From assembly GCF_014649395.1 (NCBI RefSeq), contig NZ_BMSY01000001.1, positions 1,116,001-1,180,000 of the forward strand: a stretch of 64,000 nt of DNA. The letters run 5' to 3'. This document shows positions 60,399 through 64,000 of the stretch, piece by piece. The stretch comes from Streptomyces aureoverticillatus (lineage in GTDB: Bacteria > Actinomycetota > Actinomycetes > Streptomycetales > Streptomycetaceae). A program made the translations under genes and the position numbers. The notes under the pieces were generated by a model. It was given only the letters and a program-made list of their open reading frames with translations. It ran no database searches and was not told the origin of the DNA. The stretch's first letter is position 1. Each line of letters begins with the position of its first letter.

Positions 60399-61502
60399 TC
60401 AGTTGGCGCCGTGGTGGGCACTGTTGTCGGCTCTGCCTCCGGCGCCCCCATCGGCACCGGCCTTCGCACCGCCGCCCGCGAACGGCAGCGCCGCGATCCT
60501 GTCGACGGCCCCCGCGAGCGCCGTCGGCGGCAGCAGGCCGGGACCCCGGCTGCGTACGAAGTCCGCGAAGGTCTCCGCTGTCGTGTACTTGGGCCGGAAC
60601 CCCAGTGTCTCGCGCATCTGCCGGGTGGCCACGACCCGGCCGTGGGTGAGGAGCCGGATCTGCTCCGGTGAGAAGTCCGTGACGCCGAGCGTGCGCAGTG
60701 CCGTGCCCACCCAGGTGACCGCGGGCAGCAGCACCGGGAGCGTCGGCCGCCCCAACCGCCGGGCGCACTGCGAGAGCAGCAGCAGCCCCTCCCCGGCGAT
60801 GTTGAACGTGCCGCTGTTGAGCGTCCCGCGTTCCGGGTCGTGCGAGGCCAGCCGCAGCACCTCGATGGCGTCGTCCTCGTGCACGAACTGCAGCCGCGGG
60901 TCGTAGCCGAAAACCGTCGGCAGGACGGGCAGCGAGAAATACTCGGCGAGCGGCGAATCCGCGGCCGGGCCAAGGATGTTGGCGAACCTCAGCACACACA
61001 CCGCGACATCCGGCCGCCGCCGCGCGAACCCGCGCACATAGCCCTCGACCTCGACGGTGTCCTTGGCGAAACCGCCGCTGGGCAGCGACTTCGGCGGCGT
61101 GGTCTCCGTGAAGACCGCGGGGTCGCGGGGCGCCGAGCCGTACACGTTGGTGCTCGACTTCACCACGAGGCGCTTCACCCTCGGCGACTTCTGGCAGGCG
61201 CCGAGCAGCTGCATCGTGCCGATGACGTTGGTCTCCTTGACCGAGCCCCGGCTGCCGCCGGCCAGCGCGGTGCCCGTCACGTCCATGTGCACGACCGTGT
61301 CGACGCCGTGCTCGGCGAGGACCTTGGTGATCGTGGGCTGCCGGATGTCGGCCTGGACGAAGTCGGCGCCGCCGAGATGGTGCTCGGGCGGGACGGCGTC
61401 GACGGCGACGACCCGGTCGACCTCTGGGTCGCGCTGGACACGCCGGACAAACCTGCCGCCCAGTTGCCGGGCCACCCCGGTCACGAGCACGACCTTGCCC
61501 AA
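60399..61502 (-). CDS. NAD-dependent epimerase/dehydratase family protein
   Basis: The 367-residue extended SDR starts KVVLVTGVARQLGGRFVRRV. Here the Rossmann loop GxxxxxG contains an Arg, a variation seen in actinobacterial members beside PlsC-like genes. Other segments are DTVVHMDVTGTALAGGSRGS, VKSSTNVYGSAPRDP (Ser/Tyr region) and FVHEDDAIEVLRLA. The typical YxxxK is not obvious, so catalysis may differ from sugar epimerases. It is the first gene of the pair with the acyltransferase. Confidence 0.85.
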   Translation of the reverse strand: MGKVVLVTGVARQLGGRFVRRVQRDPEVDRVVAVDAVPPEHHLGGADFVQADIRQPTITKVLAEHGVDTVVHMDVTGTALAGGSRGSVKETNVIGTMQLLGACQKSPRVKRLVVKSSTNVYGSAPRDPAVFTETTPPKSLPSGGFAKDTVEVEGYVRGFARRRPDVAVCVLRFANILGPAADSPLAEYFSLPVLPTVFGYDPRLQFVHEDDAIEVLRLASHDPERGTLNSGTFNIAGEGLLLLSQCARRLGRPTLPVLLPAVTWVGTALRTLGVTDFSPEQIRLLTHGRVVATRQMRETLGFRPKYTTAETFADFVRSRGPGLLPPTALAGAVDRIAALPFAGGGAKAGADGGAGGRADNSAHHGAN

Positions 61503-61916
61503 GATCAGCGCCGCCTTTCCCCAGCCCGCGCGGCGTCAGCGTGCCGCGGCCCCGCAGCACGTCTGAGCACCATGTCTGTGGCCCACGCTAGCGGGTTGAT
61601 GTTGCGCTGTGATGACCGCGATACGCACGAAGTGACGACGGACACACTTCGCCGCAAAGATCAAGCCGTTCGCCCGGCTTTGAACTATTGAATCCCCTAT
61701 GACCCTGAATCCCGAAAATGAACCGGAACCACGGGTGCCCCGAGCACGCGAAGCGAAACGGCCGGAAGGGGGCAGCGACCTGGGAAGCGATTACGGGCCG
61801 GAATGCGGTAAGGGGCCCGGAACGCGGTAGCGGCCCGGAACGTAGTGAGGTCCCCCCACCGGACGGTGGGGGGACCTCACTACGTTCGCTTGCGCGGCGC
61901 TGACGTCAGCGGCCGC
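61503..61916. other. 414-bp spacer: epimerase upstream region and terminator
   Basis: No ORF is supported. Bases around 61600-61720 are AT-richer (TTTGAACTATTGAATCCCC, CCCGAAAATGAACCGG) and may hold the epimerase-acyltransferase promoter. GCCCGGAACG is repeated at 61816-61825 and 61833-61842. The strong hairpin at 61838-61887 occupies the far end. Confidence 0.45.
61838..61887. terminator. very strong terminator after the COX24-like peptide gene
   Basis: A 23-bp perfect stem (61838-61860 with 61865-61887), extended by one inner G-C pair, has a GA loop. It lies 30 bp past the stop of the 32-residue gene on the minus strand. Confidence 0.85.
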
Positions 61917-62015
61917 TTACTTCTTGTTGCGGCGCTGAACGCGCGTGCGCTTCAGCAGCTTGCGGTGCTTCTTCTTGGCCATCCGCTTGCGCCGCTTCTT
62001 GATAACAGAGCCCAC
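61917..62015 (-). CDS. AURKAIP1/COX24-domain basic peptide, 32 aa
   Basis: GTG 62015 (GAGGG five bases upstream) to TAA 61919-61917. The peptide contains [20 protein letters not shown] and ends RVQRRNKK, more than half Lys or Arg. It matches the short actinobacterial COX24/AURKAIP1 proteins, thought to be ribosome-associated (bS22-like). It lies between a bdtA-like gene upstream and a strong terminator downstream, as in S. coelicolor near SCO3327. Confidence 0.88.
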   Translation of the reverse strand: MGSVIKKRRKRMAKKKHRKLLKRTRVQRRNKK

Positions 62016-62130
62016 GACTACCCTCGCTCACTTCTTCTCACTCGGTGCGGGGCAGCAGACTGGGCCCACACGACCTACGTCGGCCTAGCCTACCCGCCCC
62101 GGCGCCGAGCCTGTAATCGAGGGAGGCCGA

Positions 62131-62340
62131 TCAGGCCGACTCCACCCCCACGTATGAGTCGCGAAGGTACTCGTGAACCGCCTGCTCCGGGACACGGAAG
62201 GACCTTCCGACCCGGATTGCGGGCAGATGACCGCTGTGTACCAGCCGGTACACGGTCATCTTAGAGACTCGCATCACCGTGGCGACCTCCGCCACGGTCA
62301 GGAACACAACCTCGTTGAGAGGCCTTTGTTCTGCAGCCAT
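62131..62340 (-). CDS. bdtA: BldC-like helix-turn-helix regulator (bdtA orthologue)
   Basis: ATG 62340 gives 69 residues: FLTVAEVATVMRVSKMTVYR, then LVHSGHLPAIRVGRSFRVPE, a MerR-like/excisionase-type winged HTH with no effector domain, of BldC size. Position four genes after rsbN matches S. coelicolor SCO3328, named bdtA as a BldD target. It probably binds DNA cooperatively at promoters. Possible co-transcription with the COX24-like gene 115 bp downstream. Confidence 0.85.
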   Translation of the reverse strand: MAAEQRPLNEVVFLTVAEVATVMRVSKMTVYRLVHSGHLPAIRVGRSFRVPEQAVHEYLRDSYVGVESA

Positions 62341-62469
62341 GACACACCTGAACCTTCCGCACATGACGCGCACCGGCTTCCCCTTCCGGTGACTCCTCGT
62401 CGCTGTGCGCTCACTCCCCAGAGTAGGGGCGGGTGATGCGAGTGGGGAAGAGGAGCTGCCATCGGCCGT

Positions 62470-63285
62470 TTACTGTGACAGACACGCTCGATTGAGTACA
62501 TAGCGAGTAAGCGGTCGGTAGTAATCAGACCGCACAGCGTCATCAAGCGGAACGACGACGGACACCCGCCCCTCCGCCTCTCCGACGAACAGCGCGGGAT
62601 CGTCCGTATCCGCCAGACCGATCGCCTCAAACCCGAGCTGACCTGCTCCGCAGACCCATCCGTGGTCCCCGATGACCAGCTCGGGCAGGGGTCCGCCGGA
62701 CTCGGCCTGGGCCGCCAGAGCCCGCCGAACCGGGAGCGGAGAATGGCTGTGCGCGCCGGTCTCACTCCCGGTGGGACGCGCGCCGGGTTCGCGCACCAGC
62801 GCGACACCTTGTACGTAGTCAAGGTTGTACGTGCGTAGGCCGAACCGGGTCGTTATGTCGACACAGCAACCCTGCGCCGGGGTGAGAACCGTGCAGCCGG
62901 CCGCCGACAGTGCCTCGGCCAAGGCGGCGTAGAAGCCAAGGAGCCGGTGCGGGTGACCGGTCCCGAGCAGCACGGGAAGCCGCCGCCCGGCCGCGTCCCG
63001 CAGCCGCTCGGCGAACGCCTCGAGCGCCGCCAACGTCCGCTCCGGGTCGATGACGTCGGCCCCCGTGGTGTGCCGGGGGTCGTCCGAGACCCCGCACTTG
63101 TCCGCCATGAGCCGCAGCAAGTCTCCCGCGCCCCAGGTCCATTCGGGGTCGAGCCCGAGAAGTACGCGTGGATCCCGCGCCGCGAACAGCCGATAGCTCC
63201 GCAGGCTCTCCTCCCGCGACGTGGCCACGGGCCCGGCGAGCCGGGCCGCCAGCAGATGCGCGCGCAACGCTCCGGTGCTCAACAC
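62470..63285 (-). CDS. phosphatase-like protein of unknown specificity
   Basis: GTG 63285 gives 271 residues (LSTGALRAHLLAARLAGPVA); GTG 63303 is an alternative and neither ribosome site is strong. Conserved-looking segments are LLGLDPEWTWGAGDLLRLMA, PVLLGTGHPHRLLGFYAALA and ELVIGDHGWVCGAGQLGFEA. Streptomyces orthologues in this position are annotated as phosphatase, but I cannot point to catalytic residues other than GTGHPHR and DHG. It lies between acuC and the bdtA-like gene on the same strand. Confidence 0.75.
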   Translation of the reverse strand: MLSTGALRAHLLAARLAGPVATSREESLRSYRLFAARDPRVLLGLDPEWTWGAGDLLRLMADKCGVSDDPRHTTGADVIDPERTLAALEAFAERLRDAAGRRLPVLLGTGHPHRLLGFYAALAEALSAAGCTVLTPAQGCCVDITTRFGLRTYNLDYVQGVALVREPGARPTGSETGAHSHSPLPVRRALAAQAESGGPLPELVIGDHGWVCGAGQLGFEAIGLADTDDPALFVGEAEGRVSVVVPLDDAVRSDYYRPLTRYVLNRACLSQ

Positions 63286-63383
63286 GCCCCGATGGTGCCG
63301 CACATCCCCCCAAGGAACCCCGAAAACCCAGAAAACACCCCACAGTCGGGCTAAGCCTCCCCTGGGCTTGGGGAAAACACCCC

Positions 63384-64000
63384 CTACGCCAACAACCCCC
63401 GCAACGGAAACAGAGTCCGCCGAGCCGCCAACACGGCCTGATCCACCCGGTCCGCGGGGTCGTACCCCTCGTCCCACCCCCGCCAGCCGACGGGCCACCG
63501 CCCATCCGTCATCCGCCCAGGGGCGAGCGTCCGCGTCCGGCGATACACCTCCTGCTTCCAGGCCTCGGGCACCACCGAAGAAGGCTCGATCTCCCGTCCG
63601 GCCGCCACCGCCACCAGATGCGTCCAGGACCGGGGCACCACATCCACCACCGCGTACCCGCCTCCGCCGAGCGCGACCCACCGCCCGTCGGCGTACTCAT
63701 GGGCCAGCTCATGGCACGCGACCTGCACCGCCCGCTGCGCGTCCAGCGACACGGCGAGATGCGCCAGCGGGTCCTCGAAGTGCGTGTCCGCCCCGTGCTG
63801 GGTGACGAGGACCTGCGGCCGGAAGTCCGCCAACAGCTCCGGCACCACGGCGTGGAACGCCCGCAGCCACCCTTCGTCCCCGGTGCCCGCCGGCAGCGCC
63901 ACGTTCGCGGCACTCCCCGCCGCAGACTCCGCCCCGGTCTCCTCGGGCCATCCGGTCCCTGGGAACAACGTACGAGGATGCTCGTGCAGCGAGATCGTCA
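63384..64000 (-). CDS. acuC: acetoin utilization protein AcuC / class I deacetylase, 5' end outside window
   Basis: The frame is open through the window edge. It reads ISLHEHPRTLFPGTG, then QVLVTQHGADTHFEDPLAHL, ELAHEYADGRWVALGGGGY and a C-terminal RPLNGLLA-like end, all typical of AcuC/HDAC-fold amidohydrolases. AcuC deacetylates lysines of acetyl-CoA synthetase in Bacillus; the same is plausible here. Only about 204 C-terminal residues are present. The shorter frame beginning at 63968 is an artefact of an internal TTG. Confidence 0.92.
   Translation of the reverse strand, partial: TISLHEHPRTLFPGTGWPEETGAESAAGSAANVALPAGTGDEGWLRAFHAVVPELLADFRPQVLVTQHGADTHFEDPLAHLAVSLDAQRAVQVACHELAHEYADGRWVALGGGGYAVVDVVPRSWTHLVAVAAGREIEPSSVVPEAWKQEVYRRTRTLAPGRMTDGRWPVGWRGWDEGYDPADRVDQAVLAARRTLFPLRGLLA

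Noticed and set aside
62411..62426. BldD-like half-sites TCACTC and GAGTAG upstream of the bdtA-like gene
   Set aside because: Half-sites are good (6/6 and 5/6), but they are separated by four bases instead of one, so the dyad geometry is wrong.

Overview
The window is chromosomal DNA of a Streptomyces or very close relative. Base composition is very GC-rich with strong third-position G/C. It carries genes typical of the genus: bldN with its anti-sigma gene rsbN, a bdtA-like regulator, the rex-hemACD operon, futalosine-type menaquinone genes, DUF3558/DUF4232 lipoproteins, DUF2637 and AURKAIP1/COX24 small proteins. Intergenic palindromic repeats of the kind seen across Streptomyces genomes are also present. 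I see no phage, integrase, transposase, CRISPR array, rRNA or tRNA gene. This is core genome rather than an island.

Layout. 0.2-7.8 kb: an MmyB-type regulator, a secreted tripeptidyl-aminopeptidase-like hydrolase, a FabG-MaoC pair with a TetR regulator, and a DAACS-family symporter preceded by an unannotated cysteine-rich leader peptide. 7.9-13.3 kb: menaquinone genes (mqnE, an Lrp regulator, ubiX, mqnP, mqnL). 13.4-20.4 kb: an SRPBCC protein, an ECF sigma unit and system II cytochrome c biogenesis (ccsB, resB, ccdA, a TlpA/ResA thioredoxin). 20.5-24.2 kb: a deacetylase-fold lipoprotein, a histidine phosphatase and hemL. 24.4-29.5 kb: a hypothetical gene, then a PBP/esterase pair divergent from a LysR/beta-lactamase-like pair. 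29.6-38.5 kb: small accessory genes (GNAT, UPF0060, SDR, rtcB, two DUF3558 lipoproteins, cupin, DUF2637). 38.5-42.2 kb: divergent class I lysS and argS. 42.3-48.1 kb: an aminotransferase, a membrane HTH protein, a DUF4232 lipoprotein and two oxidoreductases. 48.2-54.6 kb: hemB, hemD, hemC, hemA and rex. 54.8-56.2 kb: glutaredoxin-like and HAD phosphatase genes. 56.6-59.0 kb: bldN-rsbN. 59.2-64 kb: acyltransferase, epimerase, COX24-like peptide, bdtA-like regulator, phosphatase-like protein and the 3' part of acuC.

How it fits together. Much of the window serves the aerobic respiratory chain. It includes early tetrapyrrole synthesis from glutamyl-tRNA to uroporphyrinogen III (hemA, hemL, hemB, hemC, hemD), haem attachment to cytochrome c (Res/Ccs/Ccd) and several steps of quinone synthesis. 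It also holds Rex, the NADH/NAD+ sensor, with a clear Rex operator upstream of rex-hemACD. The developmental module is bldN, with its own anti-sigma gene behind a recognisable sigma-BldN-type promoter.

The most interesting non-obvious signals are these: the leader peptide (7669-7773) upstream of the symporter, which suggests cysteine-responsive attenuation; a beta-lactamase-fold protein with no signal peptide and no visible ExxLN motif, coupled to a LysR regulator; a genus-typical intergenic repeat that has become part of a coding sequence (44725-44780); and several strong operator palindromes.
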